Positions 14,116 through 22,275 of a DNA stretch of 37,841 nucleotides are shown in pieces (within the stretch, counting starts at the first letter, position 1; every line of letters starts with the position of its first letter). The translations under genes were made by a program, and so were the position numbers. The stretch comes from Oscillospiraceae bacterium (GTDB taxonomy: Bacteria; Bacillota; Clostridia; Oscillospirales; Ruminococcaceae). Below the pieces are notes generated by a model. It was given only the letters and a program-made list of their open reading frames with translations. It did not search any database and was not told the DNA's origin. The stretch is from the NCBI GenBank assembly GCA_020024185.1, contig JAHHUD010000007.1:1-37841 (forward strand), in the 5' to 3' direction.

Positions 14116-15513
14116 TTATTCCCCCTTATTAGCTTTTTCAATAACGTCCTCTATTGTGCCTGCAAACAAGAATGCAGATTCTGGAATATCATCGTGTTTG
14201 CCTTCAAGAATTTCTTTAAAGCCACGAATTGTTTCAGAAAGTGGTACATATTTACCTTTCATACCTGTAAACTGTTCAGCAACAGTAAATGGCTGAGAAA
14301 GGAAACGTTGAATTTTTCTTGCACGGTTAACTGTGATTTTATCTTCTTCTGAAAGTTCATCCATACCCATAATTGCAATAATATCCTGCAATTCTTTATA
14401 TCTTTGCAATATGTGCTGAACACCGTTTGCAACTTCAAAGTGTTCTTGTCCAACAACTTCCGGTGTAAGAATACGGCTTGTTGAGTCAAGTGGGTCAACA
14501 GCTGGATAGATACCCAAAGAAGCAATTGAACGAGAAAGTGTTGTTGTTGCGTCCAAGTGAGCAAATGTTGTAGCTGGAGCAGGGTCTGTCAAGTCATCGG
14601 CAGGCACATAAACAGCCTGAATAGATGTAACAGAACCTTTCTTTGTAGAAGTAATTCTTTCCTGCAAAGCACCCATTTCTGTTGCAAGAGTTGGCTGATA
14701 ACCAACAGCAGATGGCATACGTCCAAGCAAAGCAGAAACTTCACTACCTGCCTGTGTAAAACGGAAAATATTGTCTATAAAGAGCAATACGTCTTGGTTT
14801 TCTTCATCACGGAAGTATTCAGCCATAGTAAGAGCAGAAAGAGCAACTCTCATTCTTGCCCCTGGTGGCTCGTTCATCTGACCATAAACAAGGGCTGTTT
14901 TATCCAAAACTCCGCTTTCGCCCATTTCATTATAAAGGTCATTACCTTCACGAGTTCTTTCACCAACACCAGCAAAAACGGAAAGACCGCCGTGCTGTGT
15001 TGCAACGTTGTTGATAAGTTCTGTAATAAGAACTGTTTTACCAACACCAGCACCACCAAACAAGCCTATTTTACCACCCTTTGCATAAGGGCAGATAAGG
15101 TCAACAACTTTGATACCTGTTTCAAGTATTTCTGTTGAAGTTGCTTGTTCATCATAAGAAGGTGCTTTTGCGTGAATTGGCATTCTTTTTTCTGCTTCTG
15201 GAGCTGGTTTTTCATCAACCACATCACCAAGAACGTTAAAAATTCTGCCAAGTGTACTTCTGCCAACAGGCACTGAAATTGGTGCGCCTGTATCAACAGC
15301 TTCTGTACCACGAACAAGACCATCTGTTGAGCTCATAGCGATACATCTAACAACATTGTCGCCAAGATGTTGTGCTACTTCTACAACAAGCTTTTGTTCG
15401 CCATTCATAATTTCTATAGCATTAAGCAAAGCTGGCAAGTTGCCGTTTTCAAAACGAACGTCAATAACAGCACCTGTAACTTGCACAACTTTACCAATAT
15501 TTGATTGGCTCAT
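14116..15513 (-). CDS. atpD: F-type ATP synthase beta subunit
   Basis: Catalytic subunit of F1. At 465 residues it is standard. The Walker A loop GGAGVGKT is at 153-160. The catalytic glutamate is in GVGERTREGND, Walker B is DVLLFIDNIFRFTQAGSEVSALLGRMPSAVGYQPTL, and the DELSEED motif appears as MDELSEEDK in the C-terminal domain. All key residues are present. It follows atpG after 30 bases with AGGAG upstream of the ATG. In Na+- and H+-driven enzymes alike this subunit is the same, so ion choice must be read from the c subunit. Confidence 0.98.
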   Translation of the reverse strand: MSQSNIGKVVQVTGAVIDVRFENGNLPALLNAIEIMNGEQKLVVEVAQHLGDNVVRCIAMSSTDGLVRGTEAVDTGAPISVPVGRSTLGRIFNVLGDVVDEKPAPEAEKRMPIHAKAPSYDEQATSTEILETGIKVVDLICPYAKGGKIGLFGGAGVGKTVLITELINNVATQHGGLSVFAGVGERTREGNDLYNEMGESGVLDKTALVYGQMNEPPGARMRVALSALTMAEYFRDEENQDVLLFIDNIFRFTQAGSEVSALLGRMPSAVGYQPTLATEMGALQERITSTKKGSVTSIQAVYVPADDLTDPAPATTFAHLDATTTLSRSIASLGIYPAVDPLDSTSRILTPEVVGQEHFEVANGVQHILQRYKELQDIIAIMGMDELSEEDKITVNRARKIQRFLSQPFTVAEQFTGMKGKYVPLSETIRGFKEILEGKHDDIPESAFLFAGTIEDVIEKANKGE

Positions 15514-15543
15514 TGATTTTCTCCTTTTATGAGATTTTTATTT

Positions 15544-16401
15544 TTAAAGTGCTCCTGCACCCGAAACAATTTCTGTGATTTCTTGTGTGATTGCCGCCTG
15601 ACGAGCACGGTTGTACTTAAGTGAAAGGCTATCCACCATTTCTGCCGCATTTTTGCTTGCAGAGTCCATTGCAGTTCTTCTGGAAGCAACTTCACTTGCC
15701 CAGCTTTCTGCAATTCCGCCGGTAATAATACCGGTTACATATTGTGGAACAATCATATCAAACAATGTTTCACTGTCTGGTTCATAAACTGTAAGCATCT
15801 TAGCTTTATTTGATTTTTTTGCATCAACATTTGTCAGTGGCAAAATTTGCATCATTTGAGCTTCCTGACTAAGCATAGAAACAAATGTTGTGTACCCCAT
15901 ATGGAGTTCATCTATTTTGCCATTTTTAAACATTTCTGTCATAATCTGACCTGCTTTTATACAGTCAGCATTTTTAACATTTTCAACAGATGCCAAATCA
16001 TAAGACACTATCTCTATATTCTTTCTTTTGCAGTAATCCAAAGCCTTTTTGCCAACAGGAATACAGCAAACCTCTTTGCCTTCACTGTGAGAGGAAAAAA
16101 GTTTGAACATATTATTGTTATAACCACCAGCCAATCCACGGTCACCGGCTATAATAATATAACCCACTTTTTTAACCTGTTCTCTTGGCTGTAAAAAAAC
16201 GGAAGAAAATTCGGTATCAGAATTCGCAATATCATTAAGTGTTTTATACAAGGTATAAAAATATGGTCTTGTTTGTTCCACTTTCTGTTTTGCTTTTCTC
16301 AGTTTAGAGGAGGCAACAAGTTCCATGGCTTTTGTAATCTGCATGGTACTTTCTACGCTTTTAATACGCATTTTTATATCTTTCATTGACCCGCCTGCCA
16401 T
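15544..16401 (-). CDS. atpG: F-type ATP synthase gamma subunit
   Basis: Rotor shaft of F1. At 285 residues it is normal. The N-terminal coiled-coil helix MKDIKMRIKSVESTMQITKAMELVASSKLRKAKQ and the C-terminal helix with ASRRTAMDSASKNAAEMVDSLSLKYNRARQAAITQEITEIVSGAGAL form the shaft. The middle domain has GDRGLAGGYN. I keep the ATG at 16401; the nearest good ribosome site (AAGGA) is 13 bases away, so a start at the ATG five codons later is possible. It is 23 bases after atpA. Confidence 0.96.
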   Translation of the reverse strand: MAGGSMKDIKMRIKSVESTMQITKAMELVASSKLRKAKQKVEQTRPYFYTLYKTLNDIANSDTEFSSVFLQPREQVKKVGYIIIAGDRGLAGGYNNNMFKLFSSHSEGKEVCCIPVGKKALDYCKRKNIEIVSYDLASVENVKNADCIKAGQIMTEMFKNGKIDELHMGYTTFVSMLSQEAQMMQILPLTNVDAKKSNKAKMLTVYEPDSETLFDMIVPQYVTGIITGGIAESWASEVASRRTAMDSASKNAAEMVDSLSLKYNRARQAAITQEITEIVSGAGAL

Positions 16402-16424
16402 AGCCTATGCACCGTCCTTTCTTC

Positions 16425-17939
16425 TTATTTTTTTGGTATAAATTGTGTTTTATAAGTATTGATTGCATCAATGATAGCTTGAGTATTTTCTTCTGTCAAA
16501 TCTTTTGTTTCATTGATAGAGTCAATAATTTGTGGTCTTTGTGTTTCGATAAAATCAAACAAACCTGCTTCAAAATCGCTTATATCTTTTACAGCAATAT
16601 CACTAAGATAGTTTCTTGTTACTGCAAAGATGATAACAACCTGTAATGCAACAGATACTGGTTTTGATTTTGCTTGTTTAAGAACTTCAACAATTCTTTC
16701 ACCTTGTTCAAGACGTGTTTTTGTATCTTGGTCAAGGTCAGAACCAAACTGTGAAAAGCTCTTAAGTTCAATATACTGTGAATACAAAAGTTTAAGCTGG
16801 CCAGCAACTTTTTTCATAGCTTTAATTTGTGCAGAACCACCAACACGGCTTACTGAGATACCAGGGTTAACAGCTGGACGAACCCCAGAGTTAAAAAGTT
16901 CTGTTTCAAGGAATATCTGACCGTCTGTAATTGAAATTACGTTTGTTGGGATATATGCAGAAACGTCACCAGCCTGTGTTTCAATAATAGGAAGTGCTGT
17001 GATAGAACCACCACCGTATTCTGGAGAAAGTCTTGCTGCTCTTTCAAGTAAACGAGAGTGAAGATAGAATACGTCACCAGGATAAGCTTCACGTCCTGGA
17101 GGACGGCGGATAAGAAGTGAAAGTGCACGGTAAGCAACAGCGTGTTTTGACAAGTCATCATATATAATCAAAACATCTTTACCTTGGTCCATAAAATATT
17201 CAGCCATAGTAACACCGGAATATGGTGCAATATACTGAAGTGGTGCAAGTTCACTTGCGGAAGAAGACACAACTATAGTGTAGTCCATTGCACCTGCTGC
17301 TGTAAGTGTTTCAACAAGTTGTGCAACAGTGGAAGCTTTTTGACCGATAGCAACATAAATACAAATAACATCTTGACCTTTTTGGTTGATGATTGTGTCT
17401 GTTGCAATTGCTGTTTTACCAGTTTGACGGTCACCGATAATAAGTTCACGCTGACCACGTCCGATTGGAATCATACTGTCGATAGCTTTAATACCAGTCT
17501 GCAAAGGCTCGCTAACACTTTTTCTTGTAATAATACCAGGAGCAATTTTTTCTATTGGACGGATTTCTGTTGTTTCGATTGAACCTTTGCCATCGATTGG
17601 CTGTCCCAAACTATTTACAACACGTCCGATAAGTGCATCGCCAACAGGAACAGAAACAACATTACCTGTTCTTTTTACGATGTCACCTTCTTTAATTTCA
17701 TCGTCTTTACCAAGGATAACCAGAGAAACACTTGTTTCTTCAAGGTTCATAGCCATACCATATTCACCATTTGGGAACATGATAAGCTCATTTGCCATAC
17801 AGTTAGTAAGACCGTATACCTTTGCGATACCGTCACCAACCTGAATAACAGTGCCTGTTTCGCTCTGTTCAATTTTTGAATCATAATCCTTGATTTGAGC
17901 TTTTATGATTTTGCTTATATCTTCAGGTTTAAGCTGCAT
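16425..17939 (-). CDS. atpA: F-type ATP synthase alpha subunit
   Basis: Non-catalytic nucleotide-binding subunit of F1. At 504 residues it is standard. The beta-barrel start has GTVIQVGDGIAKVYGL. The Walker A loop GDRQTGKT is at 169-176. VLIIYDDLSKHAVAYRALSLLIRRPPGREAYPGDVFYLHSRLLERAA is the Walker B region. PGISVSRVGGSAQIKAMKKVAG carries the arginine that reaches the catalytic site. AGGTG is four bases before the ATG. It follows atpH after 33 bases. Confidence 0.98.
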   Translation of the reverse strand: MQLKPEDISKIIKAQIKDYDSKIEQSETGTVIQVGDGIAKVYGLTNCMANELIMFPNGEYGMAMNLEETSVSLVILGKDDEIKEGDIVKRTGNVVSVPVGDALIGRVVNSLGQPIDGKGSIETTEIRPIEKIAPGIITRKSVSEPLQTGIKAIDSMIPIGRGQRELIIGDRQTGKTAIATDTIINQKGQDVICIYVAIGQKASTVAQLVETLTAAGAMDYTIVVSSSASELAPLQYIAPYSGVTMAEYFMDQGKDVLIIYDDLSKHAVAYRALSLLIRRPPGREAYPGDVFYLHSRLLERAARLSPEYGGGSITALPIIETQAGDVSAYIPTNVISITDGQIFLETELFNSGVRPAVNPGISVSRVGGSAQIKAMKKVAGQLKLLYSQYIELKSFSQFGSDLDQDTKTRLEQGERIVEVLKQAKSKPVSVALQVVIIFAVTRNYLSDIAVKDISDFEAGLFDFIETQRPQIIDSINETKDLTEENTQAIIDAINTYKTQFIPKK

Positions 17940-17972
17940 AATACACCTGCTTTCTTTATATTTTAGATGGTG

Positions 17973-18506
17973 CTATATTTTTGCCAATTCATCTTTCATA
18001 TTTTTAAGCTTCATGGCAATTGAATCGTCCAGTTGAGCATCATTAAATTTCAAAATAACGCCACCGAGCATATTTTTATCAACTTGATTTTGCAAAAGAA
18101 TTGTTTTGCCAGTAACTTTCTGCAATTTTTCAATAAGCTTATTTTTTAGCTCATCTGACATTTCAATTGCAGTTGTAGCAATAACTTTTTCAATATTGTA
18201 ATGCTTATTGTATATATCAACATAATGTTCCAAAGCTTCATTTATATACATAGCAACTTTTCTGTCAGTCATAACCTTAAAAAAGTTGAGAAGATATTTA
18301 TTAACTTTCCCAGTAAATAAGCTGTCCAATACAGCATCTTTTTCTTCTTTTGAAATCATTGGAGCATCAAGAACTTTCACAAGTTCTGATTCTCTGTTAA
18401 AAACATTACTAATTTGAGAAATTTCTTCTTTTATTTGCTTATCAATTTTTTCTTCAAGAGATATTTCAAAAAGTGAATTTGCATATACATTTGCTATTTT
18501 ACTCAT
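17973..18506 (-). CDS. atpH: F-type ATP synthase delta subunit
   Basis: Peripheral-stalk subunit that joins F1 alpha to the b dimer. At 177 residues it is normal. The family start YANSLFEISLEE is near residue 8. VLDAPMISKEEKDAVLDSLF, LLNFFKVMTDRKVAMYINEALEHYVDIYNKHYNIEKVIATTAIEMSDE and the C-terminal GGVILKFNDAQLDDSIAMKLKNMKDEL, which closes the family, are all clear. The ATG overlaps the atpF stop as ATGA (18503-18506), so translation is coupled. Confidence 0.95.
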   Translation of the reverse strand: MSKIANVYANSLFEISLEEKIDKQIKEEISQISNVFNRESELVKVLDAPMISKEEKDAVLDSLFTGKVNKYLLNFFKVMTDRKVAMYINEALEHYVDIYNKHYNIEKVIATTAIEMSDELKNKLIEKLQKVTGKTILLQNQVDKNMLGGVILKFNDAQLDDSIAMKLKNMKDELAKI

Positions 18507-19012
18507 TTAACTTCACCCACATTCTCAATAAATTGTGAGATTAAAGCCTCATGGTCTTTAGCATTTATTTCTCTTTCAACCATTTTTGATGCAATTGAAA
18601 CAGAAATATCTGCAATTTCGCCTTTTATTTCTTCGTAAACTTTTTTCTTTTCCTGCTCAATTTCCGCATGAGCTCTTTCAGTCATAACAGTAGCTTTTTC
18701 TCTTGCTTGTTCAAGAATTTCATTTTCTTTTCTATGAGCCTGAGCTTGTGCATTTTTAACAATTTCACCAGCTTGTTCATTTGCTGCTGCAAGTTTCATA
18801 GAATATTCTTTTTCAAGTTCTTTTGCTTTTTCGCTTGCTGTGTTTGCTGTATCGTACATTGTATCAATTTCGTTTTGGCGTTTTTCAAGAACCTTTAAAA
18901 CAGGTTTAAATAAAAGCTTTTTCATAATAAGAAAAAGTATAAAAAGGTTACACCAAGTGAAAATAAGTGTCCATGGTACGAAAGAAACGAGTTCAAAAGT
19001 AGTATTTGGCAC
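18503..19012 (-). CDS. atpF: F-type ATP synthase b subunit
   Basis: Peripheral-stalk b subunit. At 169 residues it is normal. One N-terminal membrane helix (about 12-34, FVPWTLIFTWCNLFILFLIMKKL) leads into a long charged coiled coil (about 40-150, EKRQNEIDTMYDTANTASEKAKELEKEY and onward), which dimerises and runs up to F1. There is no ATG near the helix; the start is GTG at 19012, with AGGAGG 11 bases upstream, rather far. Weak initiation may help set its low copy number. It lies 46 bases after atpE. Confidence 0.94.
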   Translation of the reverse strand: MPNTTFELVSFVPWTLIFTWCNLFILFLIMKKLLFKPVLKVLEKRQNEIDTMYDTANTASEKAKELEKEYSMKLAAANEQAGEIVKNAQAQAHRKENEILEQAREKATVMTERAHAEIEQEKKKVYEEIKGEIADISVSIASKMVEREINAKDHEALISQFIENVGEVK

Positions 19013-19058
19013 TTTAACAGTAGCCTCCTTTCATTAGTTTTTTATTTTTAATGAAAGA

Positions 19059-19313
19059 TTATAATTTGCCGATAAGTGGGTTAGCAAACAAGAGAATCAT
19101 TGCTACAACCAAACCGTAAATACCTGTTGATTCTGCAACTGCACAACCAAAAAGCATTGTTGATGTAACGTCTGATTTTGCTTCTGGCTGACGGCCAACT
19201 GCTTCTGCTGCTTTACCTGCTGCATAACCCTGACCGATACCAGGACCGATACCTGCTATCATTGCAAGACCTGCACCGATTGCTGATGCTGCTAAAACTA
19301 TTGCTCTTTCCAT
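19059..19313 (-). CDS. atpE: F-type ATP synthase c subunit with complete Na+-binding signature
   Basis: Rotor-ring subunit, 84 residues, two membrane helices joined by the polar loop GRQPEAKSD (about 40-48). The ion carboxylate is E61 in helix 2. The full set of residues that binds Na+ in the Ilyobacter tartaricus ring (Q32, V63, E65, S66, T67, Y70) is present here, each shifted by four: Q28, V59, E61, S62, T63, Y66, in GPGIGQGY and GCAVAESTGIYG. H+-driven rings normally lack the Ser/Thr and Gln ligands. Na+ coupling is therefore inferred with good confidence. GGAGG lies upstream of the ATG. Confidence 0.96.
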   Translation of the reverse strand: MERAIVLAASAIGAGLAMIAGIGPGIGQGYAAGKAAEAVGRQPEAKSDVTSTMLFGCAVAESTGIYGLVVAMILLFANPLIGKL

Positions 19314-19364
19314 AATAAACCTCCAAAAACTTATAACTAATTTTTTCTTTAATTTTCAATATAT

Positions 19365-20096
19365 TTATTCTGCTGCGCCACTTACATAAACCATTGTGAG
19401 CATACAGAAAATATAAGCCTGTAAGAAACTTGTAAACACGTCAAAATAAATTGACAATAATGCTGGCAAACCAACTTGGAAAATTGGTATTGACTGGATA
19501 AATGCCACTGGGATAATTTTTAAAATAACACTGCTCAAACCTGCAAGTGCAGCATATAGCAATGTTGTAATAACCCCACCTGCTGCTATGTTACCAAAAT
19601 GACGGAATGTCATAGAAACCGGTGTTGCAACCTCACTGATAAGGTTAAGTGGCAAAATAAGCGGAACTGGTTCTGCAAATCTTTTAAGCGAACCAACAAA
19701 TCCCTTGTATTTGATATTTACAACCTGAATCATTATAAAGGTTATAGTTGCCATACCTATAATGATAGAAAGGTCGCCAGTTGGTGCTTTTACTCCAACA
19801 AGGCTGGACATACTGCAAAAAAAGCTATATGCAAACAACCCTGCAATATATGGAGCAAAATGTCTCCATTTTTTTCCCATTGTTCCGTCAATAAGTTCGT
19901 AAACCATCAAAACGATTTTTTCTGCTATTATCTGTCTTTTACTATCTGGTTTAACCTTCAAATTTCTTGTAAGGTACATACAAACACAAGCTATAATTGC
20001 CATTATAACCCATGATGTAACCATAGTATTTGTGATAATAATCGGACCTATCTGAAACAGCGCCTTTGGACCTGTTACTGTTATTTCTGAGCCCAT
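19365..20096 (-). CDS. atpB: F-type ATP synthase a subunit
   Basis: Membrane stator subunit with the ion half-channels. At 243 residues with about five or six membrane helices it is normal. The essential arginine is R165 in LNLISEVATPVSMTFRHFGNIAAGGVI; the more usual context is SxRLFGN, so His in place of Leu after the Arg is a small variation. The C-terminal helix has QVGLPALLSIYFDVFTSFLQAYIFCMLTMVYV, typical of the last helix. It starts one base after atpI, with GGAGGG inside the end of that gene. Confidence 0.95.
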   Translation of the reverse strand: MGSEITVTGPKALFQIGPIIITNTMVTSWVIMAIIACVCMYLTRNLKVKPDSKRQIIAEKIVLMVYELIDGTMGKKWRHFAPYIAGLFAYSFFCSMSSLVGVKAPTGDLSIIIGMATITFIMIQVVNIKYKGFVGSLKRFAEPVPLILPLNLISEVATPVSMTFRHFGNIAAGGVITTLLYAALAGLSSVILKIIPVAFIQSIPIFQVGLPALLSIYFDVFTSFLQAYIFCMLTMVYVSGAAE

Positions 20097-20097
20097 T

Positions 20098-20484
20098 TTA
20101 TCTTATTCCCTCCTTATTCACAAAATTTATAATCATAATGGATATGCGTGTAAAAATAAATGGAATTACTGCTGCTATCCAATTGAATACAGGTACAATA
20201 AGTGCGATAACAAAGCTTATGGAAAAAAGCACCATTCTTGCTGTATATGTACTTTGCATATACATTTGAGCTTGTTTTTGTTCTTTATCCATTGCTTTTT
20301 GTACACTAAGACCAAGCCATACAAAGTTTATAACTGATATTGCATATCCAAATAAAGAGCCAAATAAAACATCTATACCCCATAAACCTATAACAAAAAA
20401 TACAACATTTTCAATGACTGTCAATCCCAAGTTGTAACATGCAATTTTTTTTATATTCTCAGCGACTACCGGTGTAAATTTCAT
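20098..20484 (-). CDS. atpI: ATP synthase subunit I (AtpI-like membrane protein)
   Basis: A 128-residue membrane protein with four hydrophobic segments: IENVVFFVIGLWGIDVLFG, LFGYAISVINFVWLGLSVQ, MVLFSISFVIALIVPV and WIAAVIPFIFTRISIMIINF. The polar, charged turn KAMDKEQKQAQ lies between the second and third. This is the AtpI/UncI pattern; the protein is thought to help assemble the c-ring. It sits in the usual place, one base before atpB, with GAGG five bases upstream of its own start. Confidence 0.85.
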   Translation of the reverse strand: MKFTPVVAENIKKIACYNLGLTVIENVVFFVIGLWGIDVLFGSLFGYAISVINFVWLGLSVQKAMDKEQKQAQMYMQSTYTARMVLFSISFVIALIVPVFNWIAAVIPFIFTRISIMIINFVNKEGIR

Positions 20485-20492
20485 TTTTACCT

Positions 20493-20759
20493 CTAAAATT
20501 TAAATTTATCTTCATATTCTTTTTGCTCTTTTTCCATATCTTTTAAAAACATTTTCATATAGTTTATAAAAGAGCATATTCCACTTGCTAATCCCAAAAA
20601 AATACCAACTAAAACAACCCAATCGCCAAGATTAAATTTTGATTTAATCCATATTGCACCCCATATACATACAATTGCCGGCGCAATAACAGATATGCCT
20701 AATTGAGATATCATCGATACATATTTTAACGAATTAAATATTTTTTTATTTGCTTTCAT
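20493..20759 (-). CDS. atpZ: AtpZ/AtpI-family small membrane protein
   Basis: First gene of the atp operon: two membrane helices (ISQLGISVIAPAIVCIWGAIWI and WVVLVGIFLGLASGICSFINYM) and an acidic C-terminal tail. This is the AtpZ form; AtpI/AtpZ pairs are linked to Mg2+/Ca2+ supply or ring assembly. I start at the ATG at 20759 (88 residues), which has GGTGGAG four bases upstream. A longer frame opening with TTG at 20795 is rejected, because the predicted transcription start is near 20798, which would leave no room for a ribosome site. Confidence 0.82.
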   Translation of the reverse strand: MKANKKIFNSLKYVSMISQLGISVIAPAIVCIWGAIWIKSKFNLGDWVVLVGIFLGLASGICSFINYMKMFLKDMEKEQKEYEDKFKF

Positions 20760-20804
20760 TTTGCTCCACCAAACCATAAAAATGGCGCAACTCAAATTTC
20801 TTAA

Positions 20805-20833
20805 ATTATAACATGACGTTTAATAAATTTCAA
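20805..20833 (-). promoter_or_regulatory. atp operon promoter
   Basis: Minus-strand -35 TTGAAA (20833-20828), 17-base spacer, consensus -10 TATAAT (20810-20805) and an extended TGT. It is among the best promoters in the window, fitting a highly expressed operon. The region 20834-21020 beyond it is AT-rich and holds no gene that I can support. Confidence 0.82.
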
Positions 20834-21020
20834 CAACCTTTAAGCTGTATCCTATTGTTTTTTTGGTAAAAAATACTTTAACTGCTGATTTTACATAAAA
20901 ATTAGTTATTTTTTTAACAATTTTTAGTTATAATTATATAGTTGACCTTATACAATTTTATTTATATAGCCTTATCATTGTATATTTAACTTTATCATCT
21001 TAGGTAAAAAAATAACAAAA

Positions 21021-21067
21021 CAAAAATCTGCAATCTACTTTATAATTTTTAGATTACAGATTTTGTT
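21021..21067 (-). terminator. Terminator after the DUF1653 gene (could act both ways)
   Basis: Two stacked stems, AAAATCTG / CAGATTTT and AATCTA / TAGATT, are separated by a single C-A mismatch with a 12-base loop, flanked by A-rich and T-rich tracts on the two sides. It begins 4 bases after the stop codon of the DUF1653 gene. Confidence 0.8.
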
Positions 21068-21070
21068 ATT

Positions 21071-21277
21071 TTATATTATTTTTTCAAATCTTTTAAAAGT
21101 TTTTCCATCTCTTGTTATCTCTTCGCAAAACATTGATAATGGTCTAACCCATATTCCCATTTCACCGTAAAGAGCTTTATATACAACCATATCTTCCAAT
21201 GTTTCCGAATGTTTTGCAACATACAAAACCTCATATTCATTTCCTTTAAAGTGACGATATCTTCCTGTTTCTATCAT
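21071..21277 (-). CDS. DUF1653 domain protein
   Basis: A 68-residue single-domain protein of the DUF1653 family. Marks are TGRYRHFKGNEYEVLYVAKHSETLEDMVVYKALYGEMGIWVRPLSMFCEEI, including the conserved GxYRHFKGxxYEV start and the YxALYG and VRPLxMF motifs. The fold is a small beta barrel; its function is unknown. The ATG overlaps the end of the upstream flavoprotein gene as ATGA, so the two are translated together. This suggests a working link, but DUF1653 genes appear beside many kinds of genes. Confidence 0.88.
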   Translation of the reverse strand: MIETGRYRHFKGNEYEVLYVAKHSETLEDMVVYKALYGEMGIWVRPLSMFCEEITRDGKTFKRFEKII

Positions 21278-22149
21278 TTTCTTTCCTTTAGCTTTCTTAC
21301 ATATTTTGCACTTTCTCCGCCTGCAACAGCCCCTTGATAAACAGCTTTTGCAACTTGATACATTCCTTTTGTATTATCACCGGCTGCATATAATCCCGGT
21401 ATATTTGTTGCACAATGTTCATCGACGGCAATTGCATTTCCATCAACTGCAACACCAAGTTTTCTTGCAAAATCTGTTGCACCTGCAACTCCAACTGCCA
21501 CAAATACTCCTGAAACATCTATTGTTTCACCGTCTTGAAAAACAACTTGACTTACAGTGTTGTCACCTTTAATTTCATCAATTCTGTTATTAATATATTC
21601 AACACCATCAATTTGTTTTTCAAAACTTTTTCCGTTTGAAAGCACATAAACTTTTTCTGCAAGATTTTTAAGATATGAAGCTTCTTCTGCCGCATATTCT
21701 CCTTCACCAAGAACTGCAACAACTTTTCCTCGATAAAAAAATCCGTCACATACTGCACAGTAACTTACCCCACGACCTTCAAAATCTTTTAATCCTTTTA
21801 TTGCAGGAGTTTTTCTGCTTGTTCCTGTTGCAAGAATTACGCTTTTAGCAACAAAGCTATCTGATGACGTTTTAACATGGAAATTTGAGTCCCACTCGAT
21901 ACCTGTTACTTGAGCAAAAAGTGTATCAATATTAGACTGTTTAAGTTGAGATATTCCCATATTGAACAATTCTTCACCTGTTGTTCCTTTTTGAACTCCA
22001 TAGTAATTATCAATTTTATCGCTTTTCATGAGAGCAGATATATCTTGACCTATCACCAAAGTATCTGCACCCGCACGATGAGTATAAAGTGCGCTGGAAA
22101 CACCTGCTGGACCAAGACCTATTATAATTACATCATATATATTTTTCAT
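21274..22149 (-). CDS. Thioredoxin-reductase-like flavoprotein lacking the NADPH motif
   Basis: A 291-residue FAD disulfide reductase of the low-molecular-weight TrxR fold. The FAD loop is DVIIIGLGPAGVSSALYTHRAG (about 6-27). The redox pair is C131-A-V-C134 in YCAVCDGFFYRGK, and the closing FAD motif is GLYAAGDNTKG. The second Rossmann loop is GEGEYAAEEA, and the HRRxxxR motif that grips NADPH in E. coli TrxB is replaced by SNGKSFE. Such loss is typical of ferredoxin-dependent flavin thioredoxin reductases (FFTR) of clostridia; NADH use is an alternative. The start is the ATG at 22149, seven bases after AGGAGG, not the TTG before it. No thioredoxin gene is adjacent. Confidence 0.85.
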   Translation of the reverse strand: MKNIYDVIIIGLGPAGVSSALYTHRAGADTLVIGQDISALMKSDKIDNYYGVQKGTTGEELFNMGISQLKQSNIDTLFAQVTGIEWDSNFHVKTSSDSFVAKSVILATGTSRKTPAIKGLKDFEGRGVSYCAVCDGFFYRGKVVAVLGEGEYAAEEASYLKNLAEKVYVLSNGKSFEKQIDGVEYINNRIDEIKGDNTVSQVVFQDGETIDVSGVFVAVGVAGATDFARKLGVAVDGNAIAVDEHCATNIPGLYAAGDNTKGMYQVAKAVYQGAVAGGESAKYVRKLKERK

Positions 22150-22199
22150 CAAGATACCTCCTGTTGACTATACCTTACTTATTGTATTTAAAATTTACC

Positions 22200-22227
22200 A
22201 TATTATTCTTAAAAATAAAAGTGACAA
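22200..22227 (-). promoter_or_regulatory. Promoter of the TrxR-like gene and the DUF1653 gene
   Basis: Minus-strand -35 TTGTCA (22227-22222), 16-base spacer, and -10 TAATAT (22205-22200). It is a moderate match. It lies just after the terminator of the upstream lipoprotein gene. Confidence 0.5.
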
Positions 22228-22245
22228 AATCACTTGGTAAAATAA

Positions 22246-22270
22246 AAAGGCAGTGACCAGCACTGCCTTT
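22246..22270 (-). terminator. Terminator of the SurA/PrsA-like lipoprotein gene
   Basis: Perfect 10-bp stem AAAGGCAGTG / CACTGCCTTT with a 5-base loop. On the minus strand it ends in TTTTTATTTT, 6 bases after the stop codon. Confidence 0.92.
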
Positions 22271-22275
22271 ACATA

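Noticed and set aside
14259..17582. Long open frames on both strands inside the atp genes
   Set aside because: They overlap well-conserved ATP synthase genes, have Cys/Phe/Asn-rich or Leu-rich nonsense composition and lack ribosome sites.
20760..20795. TTG start adding 12 residues to the atpZ product
   Set aside because: It would lie about 3 bases after the predicted transcription start, and the ATG at 20759 has a ribosome site.
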